Assembly: GCA_947632485.1 (NCBI GenBank)
Contig: CANRPJ010000003.1
Span: 62,001 to 126,000, forward strand
Reading direction: 5' to 3'
Source of the DNA: an uncultured Muribaculaceae bacterium
GTDB taxonomy: Bacteria > Bacteroidota > Bacteroidia > Bacteroidales > Muribaculaceae
Length of the DNA stretch: 64,000 nucleotides
Shown here piece after piece: positions 1 through 9,121 of this stretch (position 1 is the first letter of the stretch; each line of letters opens with the position of its first letter). Position numbers and translations under genes: made by a program. The notes below the pieces were generated by a model. It saw only the letters and a list, made by a program, of their open reading frames with translations. It was not told where the DNA came from and made no database searches.

Positions 1-24
1 TAATCCCGTATCTTCAGAGAGTAT

Positions 25-2370
25 TTAATTTTGGTAGAGAGCTTTCACGGGGTTGGCGCTTGCTGCACGCCAGCTCTGCAGCCATACGGAGAGCAGGGAG
101 ATCACCACGCAGACGGCACCGGCGGCGGCGAAGATCCACCAATAGAGCGGGATACGGTAGCTATACTCTGAGAGCCAATCGCTCATCAGCCACCATGCCA
201 CTGGCACTGCAATCACGATAGCGACAGCCACATAGGTCATGAAGGACTTCAGGAGCCTCTGCAGCACGCTGCCGCTCGTGGACCCGAACACCTTGCGCAC
301 GGCTATCTCGCGGGCGCGCTGCTGCACGTAGTAGGTGCTCATCGCCACCAGTCCGAGCATCGAGATAATTACCGCCACCAAAGCGAATATACCTACGATC
401 TTCACTATACGGCCTTCGCGCTCAAACCGCTTCTGAATCCATTGCTCCATAAACGGCATTGGCGCAAATTCGATCAGTTCAGGCCCATTACTGATGCTTC
501 TGAATACCTCGCTTATCTGCTTCAGAGCCTCTGCCTGATCGCCCCTTATCTTGATATCTACGCTCCACGGATAATCCATCTTTTCCATAATTTGGATGGC
601 AATCGGATGGGGCTCATCAAGCACGTTACGAAGCCGGAAATTTTTCAATACACCCCTGACTGGCGTAACGGTTTCTCCTTGCACGCCAAAAGGAATTTCC
701 GTGGCATCGAGAGGAAGCGAAAGATCATTGAGAAACTTTTCGTTGACGAAATATCCGTCGCCACCATCATCGCGGAGCACTTCCAGACCATAAAAATCAA
801 GGAAATCCGGCGAGCCCCACATAATCTGAACCGGATAGCGATTCCCTTCCCATAAAGGTGAATTATTGTAGCCGCCGTTTATAGGATTACCCAGACTGTA
901 GACCACCTTATCCACGCAGCTCAGGTTCTTCACAGCCTCACCGAGCTGCCGTTTCATATCGCCTGGCAACCAAAGACTTATACGATCCTTATACTCGAAT
1001 CCGAGCGGTGCATCTACCAGATGGCGCAACTGCAGATAAATCGTGAATGTGGCTACAAGCATGATTACCGTCACAGCATTCTGAAGCACGATAAACACCT
1101 TCGAGAGCACCGCCCGGGAAGTGCGACGGAAGGTACCTCTCACCACGTCGATAGGCTTCGCGCGCGAAATCACTATTGCCGGAATAATGCCCGCCGACAC
1201 TCCGGTAAGGGAGAGCATCACGAGCCCCACAACGAGGGTGATCGGATTCTGTAGGACTGACAGCGAGAGGGCTACGTTGAGCAACCGGGCAAAATATGGC
1301 ATAGCTACGGCTGCCAGACCCAGGCCAATAAAGAATGAGAACAATACGACCAAAGTGCTTTCGGCAATCAGCCGCCATACGATGCCCATTCGCGAATCAC
1401 CCATAAGCCTGCGGGTAGCCATCTCTTTAGCGCGGCGCGTAGACTGGGTTACAGTCAGATTAATATAGTTGATAACGGCGAAAAGCAATATCGCCATGCC
1501 CATGGCGAAAAGCAATTTCACCATTGGCTTATCACCCAGAGTCAGATAATCGCCCTCTCCATCTGAGAGATGAATCTCATCGAGCCGCACAATCTCTGAC
1601 GAAGTAGCGTACTCTTCCTCCATGAATATCGGGAAGAAAGTGCGGAGATAGTCTTCAATCTCCTTATTCTTCTGTCTCAGATCGTAATCCGGCGTCGCTA
1701 CAAAAAATACGGCGGCTCCCATGATTGCGTTCATACCTCTGTCGACCTTACCTATATTGAGAATGCCAACCCTTTCGAAGCGCACGAGCATATCGATCGG
1801 CTCTTTATCGTCGCCAATAAGCATTGTATTTTTCATAGGCTCCATCACCGCTGTGACAATTACGGGTACGCTATCTTTCTCCAACTTCAGCGACTTCCCT
1901 ATAGGATCCTCATCACCAAAGAGGCTGCGGGCGTAGGCCTCGCTGATTACCGCCGAGTTCGGAGCTACGAGTGCAGTGGCCTTGTCACCCTGACTCAGTC
2001 GGAAATCGAACACATCATAGAATGTAGAATCCACGTAGAGTATTTTTGCGGTAAGATTCTCACCATCAGGCCGGGTAACCATACGCCTATTTCCCTGATA
2101 AGTCACTCCACAGGAAGTCTCTATCTCAGGAAAGCGGTCGCGGAGCCTATGCTGCACCCTCCAGTTTATTCCATAATATAAGGGGCCTTCACCAAACTTA
2201 ACTCCGAGCAGATAGGTGCGGTCGGCTTTGGAATGCCAGGTGTCGATGTAGGTCTCCTGCCAGGTGTAGGCGCCAATGATGAGAATAAACATCAGGGCCA
2301 CCGCCAGACCGAGCACGTTGATGGCAGTGTAGGCCTTGTTGCGCGAAAGGAATTTGAAAAACGATTTCAT
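25..2370 (-). CDS. FtsX/MacB-type ABC transporter permease (tandem copy 1)
   Basis: 781 residues with the Bacteroidetes two-FtsX-domain layout: one N-terminal membrane segment (about residues 15-38), a MacB_PCD-like periplasmic domain, a block of three to four membrane segments (about 290-410), a second membrane segment and periplasmic domain, and three C-terminal membrane segments. The protein ends NPVKALYQN, the usual FtsX terminal motif. The family moves lipids, peptides or drugs out of the inner membrane in MacB/Lol-like complexes and needs a separate ATPase; none is visible here, and it may lie past the left edge. It sits 23 bp downstream of a paralogue and is probably co-transcribed with it. 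The two ends are nearly identical to the paralogue while the periplasmic middle is diverged. The substrate cannot be told from sequence. Confidence 0.9.
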   Translation of the reverse strand: MKSFFKFLSRNKAYTAINVLGLAVALMFILIIGAYTWQETYIDTWHSKADRTYLLGVKFGEGPLYYGINWRVQHRLRDRFPEIETSCGVTYQGNRRMVTRPDGENLTAKILYVDSTFYDVFDFRLSQGDKATALVAPNSAVISEAYARSLFGDEDPIGKSLKLEKDSVPVIVTAVMEPMKNTMLIGDDKEPIDMLVRFERVGILNIGKVDRGMNAIMGAAVFFVATPDYDLRQKNKEIEDYLRTFFPIFMEEEYATSSEIVRLDEIHLSDGEGDYLTLGDKPMVKLLFAMGMAILLFAVINYINLTVTQSTRRAKEMATRRLMGDSRMGIVWRLIAESTLVVLFSFFIGLGLAAVAMPYFARLLNVALSLSVLQNPITLVVGLVMLSLTGVSAGIIPAIVISRAKPIDVVRGTFRRTSRAVLSKVFIVLQNAVTVIMLVATFTIYLQLRHLVDAPLGFEYKDRISLWLPGDMKRQLGEAVKNLSCVDKVVYSLGNPINGGYNNSPLWEGNRYPVQIMWGSPDFLDFYGLEVLRDDGGDGYFVNEKFLNDLSLPLDATEIPFGVQGETVTPVRGVLKNFRLRNVLDEPHPIAIQIMEKMDYPWSVDIKIRGDQAEALKQISEVFRSISNGPELIEFAPMPFMEQWIQKRFEREGRIVKIVGIFALVAVIISMLGLVAMSTYYVQQRAREIAVRKVFGSTSGSVLQRLLKSFMTYVAVAIVIAVPVAWWLMSDWLSEYSYRIPLYWWIFAAAGAVCVVISLLSVWLQSWRAASANPVKALYQN

Positions 2371-2393
2371 GATTCTATTGCTTTAGGTCGAAA

Positions 2394-4760
2394 TTAATTC
2401 TGATAGAGGGCTTTTACAGGGTTAGCGCTTGCTGCGCGCCAGCTCTGCAGCCATACGGAGAGCAGGGAGATCACCACACAGACGGCACCGGCGGCGGCGA
2501 AGATCCACCAATAGAGCGGGATGCGGTAGCTATACTCCGACAGCCAGTCGCTCATCAGCCACCATGCCACGGGCACAGCAATCACGATAGCGACAGCCAC
2601 ATAGGTCATGAAGGAGCGGAGGAGCCTCTGCAGCACGCTGCCGCTCGTGGATCCGAACACCTTGCGCACGGCAATCTCGCGGGCACGCTGCTGCACGTAG
2701 TAGGTGCTCATCGCCACCAGTCCGAGCATCGAGATTATTACCGCCACGAGGGTAAAGATTCCGACAATTACGGAAAGCCTGTTTTCTGCCGCGAACTTCT
2801 CAGCAATCTCCTGCTCCATAAAGGGTCTGGGCATAAATTCCGCCAGCTCATGGCCATTGAACACCTCTTTGCTTGCCTCATTGATCTGCCGCCAAGCCTC
2901 CGCGGGGTCGCCCTTTATTTTGACGTCGAGGCTCCATACATCGTCCAACTTACTCATAATCTTGATCATTATGGGGTGTTCCGATTCCAGAATATTGCGG
3001 ATCCTCATATCAGGCACCACGCCTCGTATAGGCACTCCTGATTCTCCGAACACGCTTCCCGGGGGCAGAAGCTCCGCATCTAAGGGGAGCCCGAGATCGG
3101 CCAGCATCTTATGGGTGACGAACCAGCCGTCGGGATTACCGTTGTCGCGCTCCGGCACAATTCCGAAGAACTCCAACCAGTTTTCATCGCCTTTCATAAT
3201 CTGAATCGATAGGGCCTTGCCTTCATAAACCACACTATTGTTGTTGCCTCCGTCGAAAGGAGTGCCCGCGCTCAGCACCACCATGTCTACGCAGCCGAGG
3301 CTTTCCAGCATCCGCTTCATCGGTCCTATCTGATTGCCGAGACCCCTAATCGAAATCCTGTCCTTATATTCGAATCCGAGGGGCGCCTCAACGAGATGGC
3401 GCACCTGGAGATACATGGTCAGGGTGCATACGAGCATCACGATCGTGACAACATTCTGCGCGACGATCAGGATTTTCGACCACAAGCCCTTCGTGTGGCG
3501 TCGGAAGGTGCCTCTCACGATGTCGATTGGCTTCACCGAGGAGATAATGACGGCGGGCACGATTCCGGCCGCCACTCCTACGGCAGCAAGCATCAGCAGG
3601 CCTACTGTGAGGGTGACCGGATTGATGAGCACGCCAAGATGGAGCGTCACGTCGAGAATCTGACCGGCATAAGGGAGAGCGAGGGCCGCCCCTCCGAGAC
3701 CTATCATGAAAGCGACAACCACCAGCAGGCAGCTTTCCGCGATGAGCCTGAGTATGATGCCTTTGCGCGAATCGCCGAGAAGCCTTCGGGTAGCCATCTC
3801 TTTGGCGCGCCCTGTGGCCTGGGCCACGGTTAGGTTGATATAGTTCATTATGGCGAAGAGCAGAATGGCTACTCCCATCCAGAACAGCACCTTGACAATC
3901 ATAGGATTGCCCTCACGGAATCCGGGGCTGTCAAGGCCGGAGAGATATAGCCCGTCGAGGGGAGTGACGCTCAACCTGCAGTTATATTCATCTTTGAGAA
4001 TCCAGAAAAATTCCTTGGCATAGTCATTGTAGATCTGCGCATTAGCCTCCAGATTGCTTCCCGGAGCGCCTACGATAAACACTAAGGATCCGGCCGCATT
4101 GCTCATGTGCTCGTCATACTGACTGAAGTTGTAATAGCGGATATTCTCAAACCGCGCAATGAGCTCCACCTCCTCGGAGTTCATGCCATCGCCGGAGAGC
4201 ATGGTATTTTTCATAGGCTCCATTACGCCCGTAACGGTAAGAGCTATCAGCTGTCCGCTATCATCGTTTTGCCCCAGCCTAATGGTTTTGCCAATCGGGT
4301 CGTCGCCGCCGAACAGTGCTTGAGCCAGCTTCCTGCTGACCACCGCGGAGTTAGGCGCCTTAAGCACCGATGCGCGGTCGCCCTCTTCCAGCGGGAAATC
4401 GAACACTGAATAGAAAGTGGAGTCGACGAGCAGAATGGAAGTGGTATGCCACTCTCCATCAGGCCCAACCACCTGATTTCCTCCTGCGCGCGTCACCGCG
4501 CAGTAATCCTCTATCTCCGGAAACCGGTTCTTAAGATTATAACCGACTCTCCAATGCGATGCATTGTAAGTTAATCCATCGTCTTGCAGCAGGCCGAGGG
4601 TATAGGTGCGGCCGGCTTTGGAATGCCAGGTGTCGATGTGGGTTTCCTGCCAGGTGTAGGCGCCGATGATGAGAATGAACATCAGGGCCACCGCCAGACC
4701 CAGCACATTGATGGCCGTGTAGGCCTTGTTGCGCGAAAGGAATTTGAAAAACGATTTCAT
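2394..4760 (-). CDS. FtsX/MacB-type ABC transporter permease (tandem copy 2)
   Basis: 788 residues, same layout as the following permease: N-terminal membrane anchor, periplasmic MacB_PCD-like domain, central membrane block, second periplasmic domain and a C-terminal three-helix FtsX domain. The first 40 residues and the last 120 or so are almost the same as in the neighbour, while the periplasmic domains differ strongly, as expected from a tandem duplication with gene conversion at the ends. It is the first intact gene after a sigma54-like promoter (about 4880-4896), and a fossil of tolC and permease sequence lies in between. It probably forms a heteromeric or alternative permease pair with copy 1. 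No ATPase gene is adjacent in the window. Confidence 0.9.
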   Translation of the reverse strand: MKSFFKFLSRNKAYTAINVLGLAVALMFILIIGAYTWQETHIDTWHSKAGRTYTLGLLQDDGLTYNASHWRVGYNLKNRFPEIEDYCAVTRAGGNQVVGPDGEWHTTSILLVDSTFYSVFDFPLEEGDRASVLKAPNSAVVSRKLAQALFGGDDPIGKTIRLGQNDDSGQLIALTVTGVMEPMKNTMLSGDGMNSEEVELIARFENIRYYNFSQYDEHMSNAAGSLVFIVGAPGSNLEANAQIYNDYAKEFFWILKDEYNCRLSVTPLDGLYLSGLDSPGFREGNPMIVKVLFWMGVAILLFAIMNYINLTVAQATGRAKEMATRRLLGDSRKGIILRLIAESCLLVVVAFMIGLGGAALALPYAGQILDVTLHLGVLINPVTLTVGLLMLAAVGVAAGIVPAVIISSVKPIDIVRGTFRRHTKGLWSKILIVAQNVVTIVMLVCTLTMYLQVRHLVEAPLGFEYKDRISIRGLGNQIGPMKRMLESLGCVDMVVLSAGTPFDGGNNNSVVYEGKALSIQIMKGDENWLEFFGIVPERDNGNPDGWFVTHKMLADLGLPLDAELLPPGSVFGESGVPIRGVVPDMRIRNILESEHPIMIKIMSKLDDVWSLDVKIKGDPAEAWRQINEASKEVFNGHELAEFMPRPFMEQEIAEKFAAENRLSVIVGIFTLVAVIISMLGLVAMSTYYVQQRAREIAVRKVFGSTSGSVLQRLLRSFMTYVAVAIVIAVPVAWWLMSDWLSEYSYRIPLYWWIFAAAGAVCVVISLLSVWLQSWRAASANPVKALYQN

Positions 4761-4779
4761 GATCAGTCAGGTTTCGGTC

Positions 4780-4868
4780 TTAGTTTTCATTTAGCGCTTC
4801 GGTGGGATGGGATAGCACCTACCGGAGGCAGCGGGAAAACAAATTATAGCAATAAACTTTTTCATCAT
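4780..4868 (-). pseudogene. deletion scar: tolC-like 5' end joined to permease 3' end
   Basis: On the minus strand an ATGATG start at 4868 opens a short reading frame (MMKKFIAIICFPAASG...) that resembles the start of the TolC gene at 14704 (MMKRFIPILCLSMALPAA). The next 27 bp or so (4780-4806) are identical to the 3' end of the permease gene at 9727, encoding the end of PTEALNEN plus its stop, but in another frame. The sequence upstream also matches the tolC upstream region. The simplest reading is that an ancestral tolC-hlyD-permease operon lost everything between the tolC signal peptide and the permease stop codon, leaving its promoter to drive the two downstream permeases. The remaining 25-codon frame is probably not functional. 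Confidence 0.75.
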
Positions 4869-4879
4869 GCCCTTAGAGA

Positions 4880-4896
4880 TACACAAAGCGTGCCAA
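4880..4896 (-). promoter_or_regulatory. sigma54-like promoter for the tandem permeases
   Basis: The minus strand reads TTGGCACGCTTTGTGTA. This matches the sigma54 -24 element (TGGCAC) well, with GT instead of GC at -12. The same element with one change occurs upstream of tolC at 14716-14732, embedded in a longer conserved stretch. The assignment is by motif and by conservation between the two copies only. Confidence 0.55.
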
Positions 4897-4945
4897 ACTT
4901 TTAATACCCTCTGTACCTGACATTTGCATTAAAAGGAAATTTCAC

Positions 4946-4968
4946 AGGCGTAAAATTTTTTGACACCT
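4946..4968 (-). promoter_or_regulatory. upstream dyad, candidate enhancer-binding site
   Basis: An imperfect inverted repeat (minus strand AGGTGTCAAA...TTTTACGCCT) lies about 50-85 bp upstream of the sigma54-like promoter. An equivalent dyad lies at a similar distance upstream of the tolC promoter (14783-14803). Sigma54 promoters are activated by upstream-bound enhancer-binding proteins, so this is the likely activator site; the regulator gene is not in the window. Confidence 0.45.
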
Positions 4969-4996
4969 GCCGTAAAAAGATTTACCACAATAATCC

Positions 4997-5095
4997 CCGG
5001 ACTTGCGCCACATGCGCTTCGCCCGGGGTTGCTGTATAGCATCGTCGCTCGGCGACACCATAATCGGAGTACCGCAAGCCACGCGGCGATGGTGT
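4997..5095. terminator. paired stem-loops downstream of the barrel gene
   Basis: Two strong hairpins follow the stop codon of the outer-membrane barrel gene: 5055-5095 (ACACCAT...ATGGTGT with an inner CCGC/GCGG stem) and about 4997-5031 (CCCCGG...CCGGGG with an inner GCGC/GCGC stem). No long T-run follows, so they could be a weak terminator or 3'-end-stabilising structures for the peptide operon. Confidence 0.45.
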
Positions 5096-5140
5096 AACCG
5101 GTATGAGCCGCTTTTTTCGGATCAGATCCGGCGGGAACCC

Positions 5141-7285
5141 TTACATGCGGTTTCGCTCGTCGGCTCCCGAAATGTTCTTGCGCATTGTCTGCGCCTTCTT
5201 GCCGCGCTGAAGCACATAGGTGACCGACAGCTGGAATGTACGCCCGGCCCTCCATACTTTGGAATCGGCATTGGCTGCCTCACTGCGATACTCGAACCGG
5301 GTGTTACCAAGCACATTGAACAGGTCGTTGACCATCAGATTGACCATCAGGTTGCCGCCAAGACCGGTCCAGCTTACGCCGGGGCGGCACATAACCATAG
5401 TCGTTACACTCTTCTCATACAGCTTCACTTCGGGGGTCATATACATCAGATAGAGAGAAGCATTGAATCCGCGCCCAAGACTGAAATAACTGTTGGAAGA
5501 TACGACGAAATTAAATGCATTGCGGGTAAAATCGTCATATTTCGCCCGGTAGCCACCGATACTCATAGCCCACGAGGCTCTCCAGATTCCCAACTGGGAG
5601 GTATAGCCGGTGCTAAGACTGTATCGGGTCCAGCTTCCGTGGTTGGTGAAAGTCTGCAGAAGCTTGTCGCCCTCCATTATTGTCACATCGCGGCTCATAG
5701 GCAATCCTACCGAGACCCCGGCATTCACATATAAGTTGTCGTTAATCGTATATCCGCCGTAAAGATGGTGCCAGCTGGTAGGTTTAAGCCGCGGATTACC
5801 TTTCCTGACCTCCACCTCAGAGATTATCAGCGTGAAGGGATTGAGGATTTCATATTGCACCCTATTTATAGAAGAGGAATACGAGAGCTCCCAAAGATTA
5901 TTATTTTCCTGCCGCCATGAGAGCGACACATTGGGGAAAAAGCGCCAGTAGTCATAATTAAACTTCTCGGCTCCATCGGCAAACTGCTGCCCTACGCTCC
6001 ATACTCCCTCTCCGCGCAAGCCCGCAGTAAGGCCGAAGCCACCCCACTTTCCGCTGAAAGAGGCATAAAGAGCTGCAATCTGCTCCCGGTAGCGGAATAT
6101 ATTGGTACTCTCACGCTCTGCGGGAGCGGGAACCCTTCGGTCGAGATACTGGTTGAGATGCTGATTCACAAATGAATACTTCGCTCCGAACTTCAAAGAA
6201 TAATACTCACTGAGAATCTTATTTATATCAGCCTGCGCCGCAGCCACTTCCGTGTACTGATCGTTGAGCTGCTCACGCTCTATGCTACCCGTCTTCTGGC
6301 CTGCGGGATTCAATATATCCACCAGTTGCCCGCGCGTATAGTCCTGATCATTTCGCGAATAGTCGGCTGCCATTTCTATCGAACTGCCGGCATCGTCAAG
6401 ACTGCCCGAATAGTTAAGATTGAGAAGGAGACTCTTAGGGCGCGAATCCGTCGGATTATTCTGGATATATGTCTCCTGAAGGGTACTCCCGAAATACACG
6501 TCAGTTATGTTTCTGTTCGTATGCACTTTATTGCGCGGGCTGATTCCCATGTATTCGAAACCCAGTTTATGCTTGTCGGAGATGCGCCAGTCAAGACCTG
6601 CGCGCCAACTGTAGCTCCGCAGCCTCGTGTTGTTAAGCTGCACCGCTAAATCTCTTTCTTCCTGCCCTGTGCGCCAGGTTGTTGAAGTAAGCTTATATCG
6701 GCTTGTACCCTGCGATGCGTTGGCGGCAGCATAAATAGTGACAGGGCCGGTAGTGTATTTCAGCTGCACTCCTTCACCGGCACCCCAGGCCACCCCGTAA
6801 GAGCCACTGCCATTGAGCATCAGTTCGAAACCCTGCTCAGGAGGAAGGCTGTTGATGCGAATTACTCCGCCTCCGCCTTCAGCATCATACTCCGCCCCGC
6901 GGTCAGTAATAAGCTCTACATTCTTTATCCCTTTGCCTCGCAAGGTTTTCAACCACGTAAGAAGTTCGGTGCCGGAGAGCTGAATGGTTCGGTTATCATA
7001 TTTTATCGTAGCGCCGGTTACGCCGTTGACCGATATGCTGCCGTCAGGGTTCACTACCACGCCGGGCGTAGCATTAAGGATCTGATCCAGACTCTGACTC
7101 TTGAGATATGGGCTGTGGTTCACGCTGACCACATATTTTCCCGGCTCCCTTTTAATCACGGGGCGCGTGGCGCTGACAGTTATCTCCTGAAGAGTATCGA
7201 TCCTCTCTTCAGTCTGATCTGTCTGAGCCTGAAGATTACCCAGTATAAATATAGCGGACGCAACCGCCAGCATAATGTGCCTCAT
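5141..7285 (-). CDS. outer-membrane beta-barrel (TonB-dependent receptor-like) protein of the peptide cluster
   Basis: 714 residues with a signal peptide (MRHIMLAVASAIFILGNLQA), no carboxypeptidase-regulatory-like domain, a TonB box-like stretch (DTLQEITVSATRP), a plug domain (about residues 50-150, ending GGGGVIRINS) and a long Tyr/aromatic-rich beta-barrel of the OMP_b-brl_3 type. The family is normally a ligand-gated porin driven by TonB. It starts only 5 bp after the radical SAM gene, so it is almost certainly co-transcribed with the peptide maturase. It could secrete or take up the modified peptide, or recognise a cell-surface ligand; the sequence does not decide between these. Confidence 0.88.
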   Translation of the reverse strand: MRHIMLAVASAIFILGNLQAQTDQTEERIDTLQEITVSATRPVIKREPGKYVVSVNHSPYLKSQSLDQILNATPGVVVNPDGSISVNGVTGATIKYDNRTIQLSGTELLTWLKTLRGKGIKNVELITDRGAEYDAEGGGGVIRINSLPPEQGFELMLNGSGSYGVAWGAGEGVQLKYTTGPVTIYAAANASQGTSRYKLTSTTWRTGQEERDLAVQLNNTRLRSYSWRAGLDWRISDKHKLGFEYMGISPRNKVHTNRNITDVYFGSTLQETYIQNNPTDSRPKSLLLNLNYSGSLDDAGSSIEMAADYSRNDQDYTRGQLVDILNPAGQKTGSIEREQLNDQYTEVAAAQADINKILSEYYSLKFGAKYSFVNQHLNQYLDRRVPAPAERESTNIFRYREQIAALYASFSGKWGGFGLTAGLRGEGVWSVGQQFADGAEKFNYDYWRFFPNVSLSWRQENNNLWELSYSSSINRVQYEILNPFTLIISEVEVRKGNPRLKPTSWHHLYGGYTINDNLYVNAGVSVGLPMSRDVTIMEGDKLLQTFTNHGSWTRYSLSTGYTSQLGIWRASWAMSIGGYRAKYDDFTRNAFNFVVSSNSYFSLGRGFNASLYLMYMTPEVKLYEKSVTTMVMCRPGVSWTGLGGNLMVNLMVNDLFNVLGNTRFEYRSEAANADSKVWRAGRTFQLSVTYVLQRGKKAQTMRKNISGADERNRM

Positions 7286-7290
7286 GATTC

Positions 7291-8736
7291 TTATTTTTTC
7301 GCCATAGGGCAGCTCACATCAGGAAGATACCACTTATCCTCACCGTGCTTTCGGAGAATATCGCGATAGCACACCTGCTTCACGCTGCGGCAATCTTTAA
7401 ATTTTCCGCAAGTGGAGCATGCACTCTCAGCCGGAAACTCCTTCTGGCCGATACAATATAATCCGGTCGCCTTGTCGGAATTCCATATCTCCTTAAGCGA
7501 CTGCTCCTTCACATTTCCGATAATAAAACGGGGATGCCAATACAGCTCCTCACAGATGGTCACCTGACCATCTGGCAAGATGAACATCTGAAAATAATTT
7601 CCCGAACAAAGGCTGCGGCTAAAAAATCCATTCCAGTCCGCATCAGCAGCATCTTCTTCTTCTCTGGATCTGAGACCGCTTGATTCAATTGGAAAGGTAC
7701 TATCTTCTTTCACTTTTTCCAACCATTCGAAACACGAGGCTCTTACATCTTCGCGAGGTTCTATATCCTTACATACCGAGTAGATTGAGGGACCTCCTAC
7801 ATCCGGACGCCAATAGAGTACCTTATTGGGGAGAGTAGCAAGAAAATCGTAGACCGATTTAAGGTCATCTAACGTACTACGGCTTGTTACAATGCTATGC
7901 ACTGCAACCTCGAGACCGGCATCTGTCATATCGCGGAGCGACTGCTTCATTTTCTCTGCGTAATCTTCTTTCACCCTGAGGGTACGGGTCAGCGTTTCGG
8001 GCAGCAGACTGTCGAGTGACACCTGTAACCTTTTCATCCCGGTGGCCTTGAAATCTTCAATCTCGCTCTTTGTGAGAGGTACCTTTGTGCTGATTAGAGG
8101 ATTATATCCTTTCTTTACAAGCAGGCCGATCAGCTCGCGCCATTTCGGATACAGAAAAACCTCCCCGCCTATAAGGTCAATATAAGCAACTCCATCTGCT
8201 TCAGCCTCATCTACCAGTTGCTCTAACCTCTCAAAAGGTATCGAGCAATTACGCGGAACGCGCTTATCAGCATAGCAATAGAAACAGTCGGTTGCGCATA
8301 TATTATTGACCATCAGCGTTAGATTGCTCACACTACCGGGACGCCGGGACTTAAGATTAGGCTGATGCCAAAGAAAATGCTCCGGATCATAAACCTTTGC
8401 CGGCGAAGCATCGGAGCTAATGAGCGTCATAGGCGGAAAGAAAGCTTCCTCTTCGCCGATTTTCATTGCCACAGGGTCTTCGCAATCCAAAAGTCGACTT
8501 ACAAACTTATCGAAAAGCTCTCTTCTTATTTCTATGTGTTGACAAAGCCTTTTATAGGCTTCATCGGCAGAATCACCCTTACAACAAGCCAATATCGCAC
8601 CATGAAGAGGATGCGCAGATCCGAATGAGCCTGAATTTGCAGTTTCCGTGAGAGCCGAAAGGCCGCCTTTATGTAGGATGAGGACTCGACCCTCATCCTC
8701 CTTAAGACGATACATCGGATTAAAAAGAAGCCCCAT
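7291..8736 (-). CDS. radical SAM/SPASM peptide maturase
   Basis: 481 residues. The radical SAM motif CxxxCxxC is seen as CATDCFYC (Cys147, 151, 154) and binds the [4Fe-4S] cluster that cleaves S-adenosylmethionine. GGEVFLYP about 40 residues later fits the SAM-binding GGE motif. The C-terminal part carries a SPASM-like set of cysteines (ILPDGQVTICEEL, then CSTCGKFKDC, CY and CP), which holds auxiliary Fe-S clusters in enzymes that make thioether or C-C crosslinks in peptides. The first 120 residues or so have no recognised motif and could contain the leader-binding domain. It lies 18 bp downstream of a CXXX-repeat precursor, so the substrate is very likely that peptide and its two neighbours. 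Confidence 0.92.
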   Translation of the reverse strand: MGLLFNPMYRLKEDEGRVLILHKGGLSALTETANSGSFGSAHPLHGAILACCKGDSADEAYKRLCQHIEIRRELFDKFVSRLLDCEDPVAMKIGEEEAFFPPMTLISSDASPAKVYDPEHFLWHQPNLKSRRPGSVSNLTLMVNNICATDCFYCYADKRVPRNCSIPFERLEQLVDEAEADGVAYIDLIGGEVFLYPKWRELIGLLVKKGYNPLISTKVPLTKSEIEDFKATGMKRLQVSLDSLLPETLTRTLRVKEDYAEKMKQSLRDMTDAGLEVAVHSIVTSRSTLDDLKSVYDFLATLPNKVLYWRPDVGGPSIYSVCKDIEPREDVRASCFEWLEKVKEDSTFPIESSGLRSREEEDAADADWNGFFSRSLCSGNYFQMFILPDGQVTICEELYWHPRFIIGNVKEQSLKEIWNSDKATGLYCIGQKEFPAESACSTCGKFKDCRSVKQVCYRDILRKHGEDKWYLPDVSCPMAKK

Positions 8737-8754
8737 CTTAAGATTTTAATTAGG

Positions 8755-8925
8755 TTACATTCCGGAGGACGGTTTATCCGAACAAGATGGAGCACACCCT
8801 GAGCTACAACCGTCAATGCAACTTACGGCACAAGGTTTCGTATCTCCTCCGAAAACGCTCAACGATTCGGCATCAAGAAGTGCATCCTGCATTCCTTCAA
8901 ACATTTTCTTCAATTCTGATCTCAT
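8755..8925 (-). CDS. CXXX-repeat RiPP precursor peptide C
   Basis: 56 residues, starting ATG at 8925 and ending TAA at 8755. Residues 1-27 are a leader (MRSELKKMFEGMQDALL... ending VFGG) almost collinear with the leader of the frameshifted precursor upstream. The core then has five cysteines at exactly four-residue spacing: CAVSCIDGCSSGCAPSC (Cys32, 36, 40, 44, 48). A double-Gly leader plus regular CXXX repeats is the pattern of radical-SAM-modified peptides called CXXX-repeat targets in Bacteroidetes. The maturase gene begins 18 bp downstream. No C39 peptidase that would cut after GG is in the window. The family assignment rests on the repeat pattern and context, not on a database match. Confidence 0.88.
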   Translation of the reverse strand: MRSELKKMFEGMQDALLDAESLSVFGGDTKPCAVSCIDGCSSGCAPSCSDKPSSGM

Positions 8926-9121
8926 CTCTTGTTGTTTTTAGTTAAACTACTTATTTTTATCACATTCAGGGAGCATTCTTTATCTAAAAGGAAACATTCC
9001 CCTATTATCGAACTCCCATGTTGAAACTGAGTCACATTATAAAACACGAAGTTTTACATCATTATTCCAAGTGCTATATAACACTAAATCTCAGTAATGT
9101 CAAAAATCAATCATCACAAAT

